From contig JAPEVC010000194.1 in the NCBI GenBank assembly GCA_027946555.1, positions 1-64,000 on the forward strand: a stretch of DNA of 64,000 nt, given 5' to 3'. The notes beneath the pieces were generated by a model. That model was given only the letters and a program-made list of their open reading frames with translations. It ran no database searches and had not been told where the DNA came from. Source of the stretch: Gnomoniopsis sp. IMI 355080 (lineage: Eukaryota; Ascomycota; Sordariomycetes; Diaporthales; Gnomoniaceae). The translations under genes were made by a program, and so were the position numbers. Shown here piece by piece: positions 46,847 through 59,792 of this stretch (the stretch's first letter is position 1; each line of letters starts with the position of its first letter).

Positions 46847-48959
46847 AGTGTGTAGAGCCGAGTCTCTGCGTGGTGAGTGAAGCATGCTGCGTGACCAGAG
46901 CCTCCAAAGATTTTTAAATCAGTGTTTTCGTGCGGACTTCGTCAATCAATGATCTTGCTTTCCTTTGATGTCGTGGAGTTTATCAACTAATCACCGTAAT
47001 CCCTCATTAGGGCTCAGAGCGTACACTTGCTGCATATGGCGTCACAGCTGTTGTAAGATGTGATAACTGAACACATAGCCAATCATAAGGGTGGACAAGA
47101 GTAGTGTGGTAGCTGTTGTAGTGCCAAGCTTCCTTGCTTTGTGAAGACGGCATGTGGTAGAGCAATTATACTGTCATATGTGTAAATCTTTCAGGGCCAT
47201 TTACCCAAGAGTCAAGTAGGAAAGGCTATATAGGTGGTAGTGAAGGTCTATAGTTACCTTTACTCAGCTGCTATAATGAGGCCTTGTCAAATTGTCAACA
47301 GGTGAGGCTATCGCGAAGCAGAAGTCACCATCAGAATACATATACATGAGAGTCCGATATGGTGCGCTTATTTACGAGAAATTGCCTTTCCCGCAAACCG
47401 GCCCTTTAGTGGAGAAACACTGATACACTTGCAATCGTATTCATGAACCAGCTTTCACCTGGAACGCTGTCGCAGGTCATTGGAACCGGTGATCACGGTC
47501 GAATAATGAAGTGTCGTTGAGAACTGTGTGGGGCTTTGAAGTTGATAGGTCAGGGGTTTGAATGTCACAATCCGGCCCGGGCCGCACCATCGTATCCTTG
47601 CAAGTATCTGCATGGCATTCAAAACCTTTTTCCATGAGCCCCAAGCGGAAAAGCCGAAAGAGGAACAAATGCTCAATCCTGGCATTTTATGTACGATGAA
47701 GGAGCCCAAATTGGCCATCCGTTCTTTGCAATAATATTCCGTCAAGGTTTGCATGAAAACTGGATTACGTGTGCGGTTCTGGAAAACCCACTCGATCTTG
47801 GCGAACTAGATACCTACATGATGATACTATGTACAAGTGAGTACAAAGTATCTGTAGGCAGGTAAAGTGGGTGTACCTCTCACATGCAAAGATCAGCCTA
47901 GTACTAAAGCAAATTTGGTCGTGCTCGTGTGCAAATCAATCAAGTGATTAAAGCATCTATGCGCTTGATGCGCTCGATGAGATGGCTGTAGAAAGTAGGT
48001 AACGCTCTTGCAGAGATATCCGACGTATGGTTCTCATCTTGCGTTAATGACCTGGGGGAATTACTTCTGATCCTCAGTCAACAAAATACGGTCGCAGTTT
48101 CTCCGCGGACTTGAGATGCAGCTGTAATCGAAAGAGAACTGATGCTGCGCGATCTCAAGTACTGGGAGACGTGATACTGTCTGTGGGGCGATTGTATGTT
48201 GTTCAATGAATGTCACTGAATCTGGCAGCTGCATGACATCCACCTGACATTCTCGAGAATAACACTTCGACTATCTAGGTAGGCTTCGTTCATCTGAAAA
48301 GCACATTCAGGTACCAATTGATCCCAGATTAGTTGTCAAGTACCTGCCGAACAACCCAAGGTTCCAGCTTGCAGGTTGCCATTGTGCCTTGTCAATCTTG
48401 GAGGGGCGGCTGCGGGGACTTGGGACCCCTGGGCAACATCGCGGCGGCAAGGCTCCGTACCCTGCCACTGGACCTGCAGGCGAGGAGCGTGAATCGCATG
48501 AGGCCAGCGGGATTGACAACTTTCCTCATCAACTCTAATGCTCCCCCGGACTATTGAAAGCCGACTCCCAGACACACGACCCAATTGCGCTGTTAGACTT
48601 GGCGACCGCTCTTTTGCATACATTACAGGTTTGCAGCTGTACTGTACGTACTGTTTCTTTCTGCGACCAAACAATCGAACGCTTTTGGATCCGAACATTT
48701 GACTTACCCCTGGCCCTTACCTACATACAGGTAGTTCCCGCGCTTTCCCAAACGGCACCCGCAAAGCAGTTACTTCCAACGCGAGCCCATCCCGCGGATT
48801 GTCTTTCCATCCACCAGCGCATGTCTCTGCGCCGGCCGCGAATAGCCCCGAGCTGACGGCCCCCGTGCTTCGTCCTCCCTTGCTAAACTTCGAGACAACT
48901 CGCGTGTCAGCGCCCTCTCCCCACCACGATTTCGTGCATAGTCGCCAGCACCAGTGTAA
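46847..48959. other. Gene-free 2.1 kb region before YEA4
   Basis: No supportable gene. Frames on the minus strand at 47455-47754 and 48336-48698 have no domain or splice support. The last 150 bases are CT-rich and form the likely leader of the nucleotide-sugar transporter gene. Confidence 0.5.
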
Positions 48960-50334
48960 ATGACGACCCGCCCGACTCGACGACGACAACCCTCCTCTCT
49001 CCAGAAAGCCCAGCAATATGCGGCTGCCTCGGCACCCATGACTCCCAGAGTGATCAACGCTGCTCCTTCGCTGGAGAAGGCCGAGATCCATGGCATAGAC
49101 GACCAGAGGCCCATGTCCTCCAAGATCATGGGCATGCTCGGCCGCATTTTCATCGAGACTATCCCGCAATGGCTCGCCGTCGGGGCTATGCTCGGCCTGA
49201 TCTTTGGTGGATGCTGCTCCAACGTCTTTGCCCTTGAGGCCATCATCAAGTCAGTACATTGTCTGTAACAATATCACGTCACTGTCATTTGGATGTTAAC
49301 GAGCCTCTTCTTACTAGGGTGGAGCCCGCCAGCGGTACCCTCCTGACATTTGTCCAGTTTCTGTTTGTCGCGATCACAGGCTACATCTCGCAGTTCGACA
49401 AAACCCGACCTCCTCTCTTCCTTCGACCGAACAAAGTCCCACTGAAACGCTGGCTCATCAATATTGTGCTGTTCTTCAGCATTAATACCCTGAATAACCA
49501 TGCCTTCAGCTACGATATTTCTGTTCCGGTACACATCATCCTGAGGTCTGGAGGAAGTATAACTACAATGATCGCTGGAAGTCTCTGGGGCAAAAGGTAC
49601 TCGCGTATACAGCTTGTTGCTGTGATCCTGCTTACGTTTGGTGTCATCACCGCGGCTTGGTCTGATTCGCAATCCAAGGTGAGGCACGGTCTAAAGACTT
49701 GGGACAATACTCAAGAGAAAAGACTGACAAGAAGCAGAGCAACACGGACAAAGCTGGAAGCACCGCAAGTTTCAATACTGGCCTCATCATTCTTCTCGTT
49801 GCCCAGGTTCTCTCCGCGATCATGGGTCTTTACACAGAGGAGACATACCGGAAATACGGGCCTCAGTGGAAGGAGAATTTGTTCTACTCGCACCTGCTAT
49901 CTCTGCCACTATTCATCCCCTTCATGCCGTCCATGTGGAGGCAGTTCAACAAGCTCGCCAACAGCCCGCCGCTACCCCTTCCAATAGCAAGCTTGTTCGG
50001 TGTCGAGACGCTCGGGAATGATCTTCAGCAAAGTATTGACAGGATCTACATCCCCAGCCAGCTGTTCTATCTGGTCATGAACGTGCTCACACAGTATGCC
50101 TGCATTCGCGGCGTCAATCTGCTGGCGGCTGCGTCGTCGGCTCTAACGGTGACGATCGTTCTGAACATCCGGAAGCTTGTGAGTCTTTTGCTCAGCATAT
50201 GGCTATTTGGGAATCAACTGGCCACTGGTACGCTCCTGGGTGCATGCATTGTGTTCGGCGCGGGCGGACTGTATAGTTTGGACTCTGGCAAGAAAACCAG
50301 ACCGCAGCCTGTGAGACTTACCAAGGTTGGTTGA
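48960..50334 (+). CDS. yea4: UDP-N-acetylglucosamine transporter (Yea4/SLC35B4, UAA family)
   Basis: Multipass ER/Golgi membrane antiporter that brings UDP-GlcNAc into the lumen for chitin and glycan synthesis. Three exons, 48960-49249, 49318-49678 and 49738-50334, joined in frame to 415 residues. The first donor is GTCAGT, the second GTGAGG. After a short basic N-terminus, about eight to ten hydrophobic helices follow. Family marks include the GGCCSNVFALEAI end of helix 1, the TFVQFLFVA helix, the NNHAFSYDISVPVHIILRSG block and, near the C-terminus, ALTVTIVLNIRKLVSLLLS, the strongly conserved UAA segment, plus GNQLATGTLLGA. A hydrophilic linker (SKSNTDKAGSTASFN) lies at the second junction. 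It precedes the AMP deaminase gene on the same strand by about 600 bases. Confidence 0.94.
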
Positions 50335-50930
50335 GTGCTGTACGAAATGTGCACCGTGGCTTTGTAATGTCCGCAGCGAAAATATCGATAGCACCAGCCG
50401 AGGAAGTTCTCATGGACTCAAGGTCCGGGAAAGAATTAGACTTTTGGATCCTCTACTGCTTCTTTCTTCGCTACACCTTCGTGATCAATCTACGGACATA
50501 CTTTTGAAGTACATAGTAATTCGTTTCTGAATTATCCTGAAAGCGTCAATGTCCTCGCACCACTAACTCGCATCAATTCTGCCGCCTCTCATGGCGCAAT
50601 TGCTCTCTTTATTGGTATTTCCTCCCCGGCCCCAAGCCTCCCATGGCATAGAAGCAAACTACAGAACTTGTAGGACCCTGTTGGAGATCATCCGTGGGGG
50701 TTGGAAGCTTGCCAGCTATTCTTAGCGTTCAAGGTCACTAATGCTAGGATCCCTGGAGTGGGGCACCCGCGTCGAGTCGCGCGTTAAGTGACAAAAAGAC
50801 CTGCTGATGTGCAACCATGACAATAAGCCTGTTGCTGTCCCACGTGTGACCATTCCAGATTCTGTTGGTTCTGTTCTGCTACCTGCTGTAAAGAGATTGG
50901 CAGTCGCACATAAAGTGCTGAGACGTCAAG
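50335..50930. other. Intergenic, YEA4 to AMP deaminase
   Basis: Contains the YEA4 3' region and the AMP deaminase promoter. No gene seen. Confidence 0.55.
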
Positions 50931-53900
50931 ATGGCTGGTAAGTCATCTCCTGACGCCCAGAGCTTTTCTCTATCCCTTGCTTGCTGGAGCTGATGAGATC
51001 CTGTCTCAGACCACACTGCCTTTCTCGAAGAAGATCCTACCTCAGGCTCCAATTCTCCCCAGCTCAACTATATCAACATGGCAGGCTCACCCGAGTCTGA
51101 CGAGGAGGAGGCCAATGTGACCCATCCTGGTCGCGGTATGGAGACTGAAGAAGATGGCCAGGGCCATCAAGCGCATCCAAGTGACAAGACCACGCCTGAT
51201 GAGGACGAGGATGAAGAGGGCATGCTTCTGAGAGACAAACCAAAGCTGACCGCATTCTATGACCCTGTTGCGGAGCGCCAAATGTCCCACGCGGACGCCA
51301 AGCTCTTCTATCAACGCAGTCAACTCGACCAGAAAGCCGGTGGGCAGCCCTGGGGTTCGTCCATATATGGTGGTAGTGCGCATGACAGCCCGATCATGTC
51401 CGCAGGGGGAGGACAGTCGCTTGAGAAAACATTGGGCTCTTCCTATGATCTCCCGCCTTCAGCTTGGCCGCGACCCAGTTCGCCCGGCGCTGGTGAAAGT
51501 GCTCCAGGTAGTGCCTCTAAGAAAGACACCACACACTTTACCTATGCTAGCAACCGCAGTCAGGCCGGAAGTCAGGCGAACTTCCCTCGGGTCCCGAATG
51601 GCCTTGGAGTCAGTGCTCAGGATGCTGTTTACCAGGCCCAGCTGGAGATGAGCACCGGCGCACCTCACGGGATTGGTAGTGCCTCCTATGTGGGCGCCGA
51701 CCCGTCCATCACAGCTGAGCTTAGCACTATTCTCAAAAATGTCCAGAAGATTCTCGATATACGTCACAAATACATACGGTTATCGCTTCAGGGCCCGACT
51801 GACAATCCAAAGGACGATCCAAGCTGGCCGATCTATCCCCCACCCCCTCAACCTGCTTGGGTCGAAGAGCATGAAAAGGCCCTGCATGGGAGTCATCCGC
51901 AGAACAGTGTCAATAATAGCATGAATAACAGCATGACCTTGCCGTCAGGCCATCCTCCTGAAGAAGCTCCCAAGAGAAAGAAGCGAAAGCCTGGCGAGGA
52001 TATCGGGTCAGATTTCGACATGGCCGATCTTGAGCCCTTCCCTGGTCCAAGCGAGATGACCTACGGGCTTGATCCGAATGGTGTTTACCAGGTGTTTGAA
52101 AATGAGGAAGCTAAAGCAGCCGATACCCCGGCAGTGAATGTGCCAACCATCAAGGAATACTACATGGATTTGGATACCATCCTGTCGATGTCATCCGACG
52201 GCCCTTCGAAGAGCTTTGCGTTCCGTCGTCTTCAGTACCTGGAGGGCAAGTACAACCTCTATGCCCTCTTGAATGAATACCAAGAGACTGCCGATACCAA
52301 GAAGGTGCCTCATCGTGATTTCTACAACGTCAGAAAGGTTGACACTCATGTGCATCACTCTGCTTGCATGAACCAAAAGCATCTTCTTCGTTTCATCAAG
52401 AGCAAGATGAAGAAGTCTCCTGATGAGGTGGTGCTTCACAGAGATGACAAGTATCTCACACTGGCCGAGGTGTTTCAGAGTATCAATCTGACAGCCTACG
52501 ATCTGAGTATCGATACTCTGGATATGCACGCGCATACGGATTCTTTCCACCGCTTCGACAAGTTCAATCTGAAATATAACCCAATTGGCGAGTCACGTCT
52601 GCGAACGATTTTCCTGAAGACGGACAACCTCATCAAGGGTCGTTATCTGGCAGAGATCACCAAGGAGGTCATTGCAGACCTGGAGTCAAGTAAATACCAG
52701 ATGGTCGAGTGGCGCATATCGATATATGGCAGATCTATGGACGAATGGGACAAGCTTGCTGCGTGGGTGGTGGACAACAAGCTCTTTTCTCACAACGTGA
52801 GGTGGCTCGTTCAAATACCTCGCCTCTACGACGTGTACAAGGCAAGTGGAACAATGGAGACGTTCGAGCAGATCATCAAGAACATCTTTGAGCCTCTGTT
52901 CGAGGCGACGAAGAATCCTTCGGCATACCCAAAGCTTCACGTCTTCCTACAGCGTGTCATCGGCATCGACAGTGTGGATGATGAGAGCAAAGTTGAGCGG
53001 CGTCTGTTCCGCAAGTATCCTGTGCCCAGAGTGTGGGATACCAAGCAAAACCCGCCCTACAGCTACTGGATCTACTATCTTTTCGCCAACATGACTTCTC
53101 TCAACTTCTTGAGGAAGCAGCGTGGCTACAACACCTTCGTTCTGCGGCCACATTGCGGCGAAGCTGGAGACGTGGAGCATCTTGCTGTTGCAGCCCAGTG
53201 CGCTCATAGTATCAGCCACGGCCTGTTGCTGCGCAAGGTGCCCCTTCTCCAGTACGTCTTCTACCTTGAGCAGATTGGTGTTGCCATGTCTCCTTTAAGC
53301 AATAATGCTCTTTTCCTGCAGCTTGAACGCAATCCTTTCCATCAGTACTTCAAGCGTGGTCTCAACGTCTCGCTGTCGACGGACGATCCTCTTCAATTTG
53401 CATATACCAAAGAGCCTCTCATGGAAGAGTATGCGGTTGCTGCGCAGATTTACAAACTAAATCCTATAGACATGTGCGAGCTGGCAAAGAACTCGGTCAA
53501 ACAGAGCGGTTATGAGTATTCTATCAAGCAGCACTGGATCGGTCCGAATTTCCTGACGCCCGGGTTCCGAGGAAACACGATGGTCAAGACCAATGTGCCT
53601 GACCGAAGAGAAGAGTTCCGCTACCGGACTCTGAGGGAAGAGCAACAAATGTAAGTTGCCTCCGCTGTCATCGACTTCAAATGTACCTTGCGGAAATTGC
53701 TAACTTTTCCTCAGGGTCGAAATGTATACCTCCTACACAGACCCTTCCACAATTGAACCCAGCGTCCCTGCCTCAGCAGCGCCCAACACGCCGGCGATCT
53801 CACACAAAACCAACGTCAACATAGACAACATGACACCGCTGCCGCTACGTATGGGACAGCCTCCCACATCGACCCCAGCGATGCCTGAGCAGCAGACGCC

Positions 53901-54141
53901 TCAACCCGGCGTGCCAGCTGGGATCACAGGCCAGCCGACCGGTGCCTGGCCCATTGACGGGATGCATCTCTCCGGGAGTGAGCCACGCATCTATCCGGGC
54001 ATGATCAGTCGCCGGCAGAGGACGAACAGTCTGAGGCAGAGTTCGGTGCATGAGAGTGATGAACGGCCCGCGGCGAGACATGGTATCACGGAAGCTGTAG
54101 ATGAGGGACAGGAAGAAGATCAAACCCAGACGTTGCAGTAA
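50931..54141 (+). CDS. amd1: AMP deaminase
   Basis: Cytosolic enzyme converting AMP to IMP and ammonia, balancing adenylate and guanylate pools. Three exons: 50931-50937, 51010-53650 and 53715-54141, giving 1024 residues. The first coding exon is only ATGGCTG; it joins in phase to ADHTAFLEEDPTSG, replacing the later ATG at 51078 as the likely start. Residues 1-330 are acidic and disordered, with a KKRKPGED patch. The catalytic barrel starts with zinc ligands in VDTHVHHSACMNQKHLL (446-462), followed by RPHCGEAGD near 715-723, which carries the proposed catalytic Glu, and SLSTDDPLQFAYTKEPLMEEY near 790-810, which carries the zinc-binding Asp pair. The last exon encodes a Pro/Thr-rich tail outside the catalytic domain. 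All catalytic motifs are intact. Confidence 0.97.
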
Positions 54142-55395
54142 AAGTGCTTTGTATCTGATATTCGACCTAAGCAGGGCTATGAGGTGAGGGAAGAAAAATG
54201 ACAGCTGGAATTGTTCTTGCTCGGGCTGAACATTTTATAAATGCAAAAGGCAAGCACATACCGTACCTAGGCGCTGGCATTGTTATATTACCAAATAACC
54301 ATTCCTTTCACACCGGATTGCAAATATAGCAAGCGCTGAAGAAATCTAATGAACAAATAATCGAATACCAAGTGCGGTAACGTAAGAGATTTGAGAGATA
54401 CTCTGCATCTTTCTAGGACTTCATCGCTTACCTATGTTCAACCTCAATTACGTATAAATCTATTTTTTTTGGTGGTGGTGGTGGTGGGGGGGGGGGTCGG
54501 CCCAGCGTGTGCTGCGTAGTAAGGTTCGGCTTGGTCAACAGGGGAGTGTGCACTTAGAATGGATCCGTTGGAGAACACGACCCAGGTGCTTGGATCCTTG
54601 GGCGCATGGCGCGCTGGTGGTCTCCTGCAGCTTGCACTAATTACCCTATCCCCTTTTCCATTAGTTGACTGGCGACGGGATTGAAGGCATTCGTGCTCGT
54701 CACCTTACTGTATGTATTCCGTACAGTACAGAGTAGCAAGCCCCATACCTAGCTCGGCGTTGGGAGCGATTCAATTTCATGCCTAACACAAATCAGTGGC
54801 AACTCATTACTTACTGTGTAGGGGCTATTGATACCTAACCCAACCTATCGGACCCCGTCAGTGGTCCTTACTCCATCTTAATCAGCGACCTTGATTCCCC
54901 TTTCGAAACACCTTGGAAGAGACCAAAGACACTCGCAGATGCCGCGCATGACGCTGCATGACGGCTGATTCTCCACCACCACCATAGCAGCTCCCCCATT
55001 GTCGGATCCCAGCCCTCAATTGCATTGCTGGTCCATTCCAAACGCTTTCGGCTACACAGCCTCACCGGACTGCGAGGGCTCGAAGTGATACAGAGGTCGG
55101 ACCGGGGCCACACAAGGTCAGCCCTTCTTTACCGATACTCTGTTTCGGCTTCCACCTGCCCGCACTGCACGCATCTCGACAGCTTCCGTCATCCACCGGG
55201 AAGCTCCAGCCTCTCGGCTCGCCTTGCCAATACCCAGATTATAGATCAACACAGCGCATCCCAGTGGGCCCTGCAACAACCCAGAGTTCCCCAGGCTTTT
55301 TTGACACCCAGAGTCTTTTCATCATCAGACAACACTCGAGCCCCGTCCCGTCCGAGCAAACCTGTCTCTGCCGTGATCCTACTCGAGTCGCCACG
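54142..55395. other. Intergenic, AMP deaminase to SLA1
   Basis: No gene seen. It contains the simple repeat at 54463-54496. The last 250 bases are CT-rich and form the probable SLA1 leader. Confidence 0.5.
54463..54496. repeat. T8-(GGT)n-G-run simple repeat
   Basis: Eight T are followed by about five GGT units and then an uninterrupted run of about eleven G. It lies about 320 bases after the AMP deaminase stop. Length variation or assembly error is likely here. Confidence 0.85.
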
Positions 55396-58300
55396 ATGGC
55401 GTTCCTTGGCGTGTACAAGGCTTTATACGACTACGCTCCGCAGGCTGAGGGAGAGTTAGAGATCACCGAAGGAGACCTGCTCTACGTGCTTGAGAAGAGT
55501 GACGACGATGACTGGTGGAAGGCAAAGAAGAAGGCCAGTGCAGAAGATGAGGACGAGCCCGTTGGCCTGATTCCCGCCAACTACATCGAAGAGGTAAGCT
55601 GGCTTGACACTGGATTGCGCAATTGGTCTCGTTGCGAAAGGTGGCTTCTGACACTCGGCACCACAGGCCATACCCATCGAGAAAGCACGCGCCTTATACG
55701 AATACACGAGGCAAACCGACGAAGAGCTGTCCTTCGCCGAGGACGCTGACCTCGACGTCTACGACACATCAGATCCCGACTGGATTCTCGTCGGGCTCAA
55801 TGGCGACTACGGCTTCGTTCCGGCTAACTACATTGAGCTGGGCGAGGCCAGCGGACAAGGTGAAATAACCCCTGAGCCTGAACCGGAAGATGAGGCCCCT
55901 CCAAGCCTCCCGATGCGAAGACCGGAACCACCGTCCCCCCTCGAAGAAGAGGACGAGCCAAGTCCGCCGCTTCCGCAAAGAAATGCCGCCCCGGCAGAGC
56001 CAAGCAGTCCTGAGGCGGCGAATCCAGCTGCGGCACTGGCCAGTGTCATGGGCGGGCGTGCCGCTGCTGCTCCACCGCCGGCCATAAACATACCTCCTCC
56101 GCCACGACAAGCCCCTCCGTCCGAGGACGAGATGTCCCCGCCTTTACCAGCGCGAACGCGCTCGATCCAGTCCACGGCAAATAACGACCGGAACGAGAGT
56201 CTGTCTCCTGTCGGCAGGACATCGACATACCGCGATCCATTTCCTTCTCAGCAAATCCAACGACGAGAGTCTTCCCTTCCTGATCGCGATTATCAGCCAC
56301 GCAACCAGGACCTGTCGCCTGGTGGCTTCCACATGTACAATATCAACGAGATGATCTCGATCATGGGGAAGAAGAAAAAGATGCCTACCACACTTGGCAT
56401 CAACTTGAAGACTGGCTTGATTCTCATTGCGCCGGAGCATGCGCAGGACGGGCCCTCGCTGGAGTGGACAGCCGACAAGATGACACATTACTCTAGGGAA
56501 GGTAAACACGTCTTTCTCGAGCTCGTACGGCCTAGCAAGAGCGTGGACTTCCATGCCGGTGCTAAGGACACCGCAGAGGAGATCGTCGCCGCGCTGGGCG
56601 AATTGGCGGGTGCTGTCCGAGCTGAGGGGCTGCGCGAGGTCATAATGGCTGGCTCCGGCAGAGAGCTCAAGAAAGGCAAGATGCTCTACGACTTCATGGC
56701 TCAGGGTGATGATGAGGTCACCGTAGCCGATGGCGATGAGGTTATAATTCTGGACGATACCAGGAGCGAGGACTGGTGGCAGGTCCGGCGGGTCAAGAAC
56801 AACAAAGAGGGTGTGGTCCCCAGCAGCTACGTCGAAATTACCGGCACCGTCCCGGCTCAACCGGCATCCATGACCGGTGTCAACGCGGGATTGTCGTCAG
56901 TTGCCCAGAACCGGCTCGAGGAGGAACGTTTGACCAAGGAGGCTGTCAAGGCTGCACGGCGAGAAGACGGACGTGGAAATGAGGTAGGACCAGGAATGCG
57001 CTTACCGGAACGGTCGAGCAGTCTATCAAGAGAACGGAGTAGTAACATGTCGACACAGCGGAAGCGCGAGAACGGTCACGGCAGTACTGGGTCGCGGTCC
57101 AACACAAAATCAAGTACGTATTTGCCTAGTCTTTACGAAAGCTAGCTAACCAAGGTTTTACAGAGCCCGACCCATCCAAGGTGCGCACTTGGACCGACCG
57201 ATCGAAGTCTTTTAGCGTGGACGCTCAGTTCCTTGGTATGAAAGATGGCAAGCTCAATCTTCACAAAGTGAATGGCGTCAAAATTGCCGTACCCATTGTG
57301 AAGATGTCCGTTGAGGATCTCGAGTATGTGGAACGAGTAACGGGGATATCGCTCGACGAGGACAAACCATTGTCCGAGGTCAAGAGACAAAAGAGCAGGG
57401 CGTCCCAGGCTCCTGTTGGTGCTACCATTCAACAGCCGAAAAAGTCAGACTACGATTGGTTCCAATTCTTTTTATCCTGCGACATACAGGTTGGACTTTG
57501 TGAGAGATACGCTCAAGCTTTTGCTCGCGATAATATGGACGAAAGCGTTCTCTCAGACGTCGATGCCTCGGTACTTCGCACCCTAGGCCTGCGAGAAGGT
57601 GATATCATCAAGGTAATGCGTTATCTGGACAACAGGTATGGACGGAAGAAGAAGGGAGACGAGACTGCAGGGGAGGGTGGCTTGTTTTCTGGACCTGGAG
57701 GCGCTCTCAAGAACAATACTGGTCGCCCGCGACCTGAAGCCAACAGATCGGCAAGCGATCTGGTCGATCCCAAGGCTCTCGGTGGCGCGAAGGATAGCGA
57801 TACTTCGTCGCCTGCCGTGTTGACGCCTGCAACAACCACCTCAGCTTTGTCAACAGGGAAGACAGGTGGATTTGACGACGATGCATGGGACGTCAAACCG
57901 GCTAGGTCTCCAGCACCTGCACAACCTACGCCACAGACCGAACCTGCTGCCCCAGCGCCGGCTTTGGCTGCGCCTGAGCCTTTGAAGCCTGCCCTCACAC
58001 CAGGCATGCAAGAACTTTCACTGCTATCCGAACCTCTGCAGCCCACCAAGACAGCGGCTCCTGTTCAACCCCCACCAGTTCTTGGGCAGCCCACTCAGGC
58101 ACCAAGCCAGGCACCGCAAATGACTGGAGCATCACCGGGTTTCTTTGCTGGCTTGCCACCACAGCAGACTGGCTTGCCAAATGGCCAGTCGCCCACTACA
58201 CCTCTCTCTGCGCAGCTGTCTCTAGCTCGACAGCGACCGGCGCCGCCCTCAGGCCTCCAGGGGCAAGCTGGTATTCTACCACCACCTGCAAGACCCTTGT

Positions 58301-59058
58301 CGGCACCCCAGTCGGCACAGCCTAGCGGTTTTGCTCCTCCACCACTGGCACCCCATGTGACTGGCCAGGTAGCTCCTCCAGGTCAGAGCTTGCAAGATCT
58401 TGCTCAGCAGAGGATGCATCAGCAGCAACAGCAGCAGCAGCAGCAGTATGCCATGCAGATGCAGCCTCAGATGACCGGTTTTCCCCATCAGCAGCAGGCA
58501 CCCGGCATGTATCCCATGCAGACTGGTATGCAGCCTCAGCCAACCGGCTTTGGTCAGAACCAATTCATGCAACAGCAGATGATGAACGGCCAGCAGATGC
58601 AACAAAGCCCCTTCGCTGATCCCAGGACCTCGCAACAGTTCATGCCTCAGCCCACAGGTTTCCAAGGACAACAATTCAACCAGAACCAATTCGGCGGTAA
58701 CCCACAGGGCGGCATCAACTCTTATTTGCCTCCAGCTTTGGAGCCACAAAGGACCGGTATGCCACAGATGCAGCCCATGCAGCCTCAACCCACCGGCATG
58801 AGCTTCACGCAAGGCTTTGGCAACCACGGCATGGCCCCGTCGCAGCCTCAGCCTCCCGCTCCGTTGGTGCCGCAACAAACCGGACCGCCTCCGCCAGTCC
58901 GCTTTGGTGTTCAGGCCGATGCAAAGAGGCTTGCGCCGCAGCCTACTGGTCGCCGTGCGAATCTTGCAGCTGCGAGTAAGTCTCATCTGACTGTTCACTG
59001 ACGATTCGAGTTAACATGCTAACTTCAACTAGCTCCGGACAATCCTTTCGGATTTTAA
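55396..59058 (+). CDS. sla1: Sla1 actin-patch/endocytosis adaptor
   Basis: Endocytic coat adaptor that binds cargo, clathrin and the Arp2/3 activator Las17 and regulates cortical actin. Four exons: 55396-55593, 55667-57113, 57164-58975 and 59033-59058, giving 1160 residues. Domain order is canonical: SH3-1 (about 4-65, ALYDYAPQAEGELEITEGD), SH3-2 (about 70-130), Pro-rich region, SH3-3 (about 403-457, MLYDFMAQGDDEVTVADGD), SHD1 (about 556-608, RTWTDRSKSFSVDAQFLG) and the SAM-like SHD2 (about 643-704, DYDWFQFFLSCDIQVGLC). The C-terminal 400 residues are Pro/Gln-rich with about eleven Q-x-TG motifs, the type phosphorylated by Ark1/Prk1 kinases, and a CAG-coded Gln tract. The last exon encodes TPDNPFGF, with an NPF motif of the kind bound by EH domains. 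Confidence 0.96.
58421..58446 (+). repeat. CAG repeat coding for glutamine in SLA1
   Basis: A nearly pure CAG/CAA run inside the Sla1 C-terminal region encodes eight to nine Gln in a row. It is a likely site of length variation between strains. Confidence 0.85.
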
Positions 59059-59792
59059 GCGGCTATGTTTTCCACGAGTGAACAGAGACATTAGTATGCC
59101 GGAGTGGGTTGTATACCAAAAGAGAGGGCTGCCGTAGATCTGCGGCTCGAATCTGTTAATTCCCACAGAGCAAGATAATGGTGGAAGGAAAGCAGCGTAG
59201 TCATGCTGACAATCACAAGAGGAACGAATGAAGGCGACAGTGGAGATCCTGTGATGAGCTGAACGATCCATCACGAGGTCATCGAATTGGATAGCCGTCT
59301 CTCGACTGGCATGCAAGCAGTTGACAAACGACCCGGCTCACAGTCATGAGCGTAACCGCGCATGCATACGCATCTAATACATCAGCCCCAGCGCTGTACA
59401 TAGTCACACAGAATATAGTATATACTACACATATTCAAAGCCTTCTCTTTATCTGAGCGTTTCCAAATTTCATATTGTCTTTTCACTCGTTCCTCTTAAT
59501 AGAGAGAAAATATAGCGAAGCCAAGCACAAAGATGTACCATCTTAGAAGGTTCGAGGTCGTCTTTCGTTTGCTCAAAAGTGGTCTGTCATTTTGAAGTGT
59601 TGAAGTGGTCGAATTGTGATCCAGTAATGACATGTATTGACAGAAGAGAGTTTGATTATCTGTTTGAGCCTTCGGATAGCTCACGATAGGAGTGGTATTT
59701 TAATAGACATATTTCCTGACAACCTGAACTCCGACCCAGAATGCACCCCTAGCACGAACCGTATATGTAGACACCATACAGTTCTAACAAGT
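59059..59792. other. Convergent intergenic region, SLA1 and HEM25
   Basis: Lies between the 3' ends of SLA1 (plus) and HEM25 (minus) and should hold both terminators. No gene seen. Confidence 0.55.

Noticed and set aside
28000..47000. Secondary-metabolite or selfish-element cluster
   Set aside because: No synthase, P450, transposase or reverse transcriptase; the genes are unrelated surface or housekeeping types.
56144..56860. 238-codon minus-strand frame under SLA1
   Set aside because: Mirror of the SLA1 coding frame produced by codon bias; no domain.
58276..58998. 240-codon Leu/His-rich minus-strand frame
   Set aside because: Reverse complement of the Pro/Gln-rich SLA1 tail, an artefact of its repeats.
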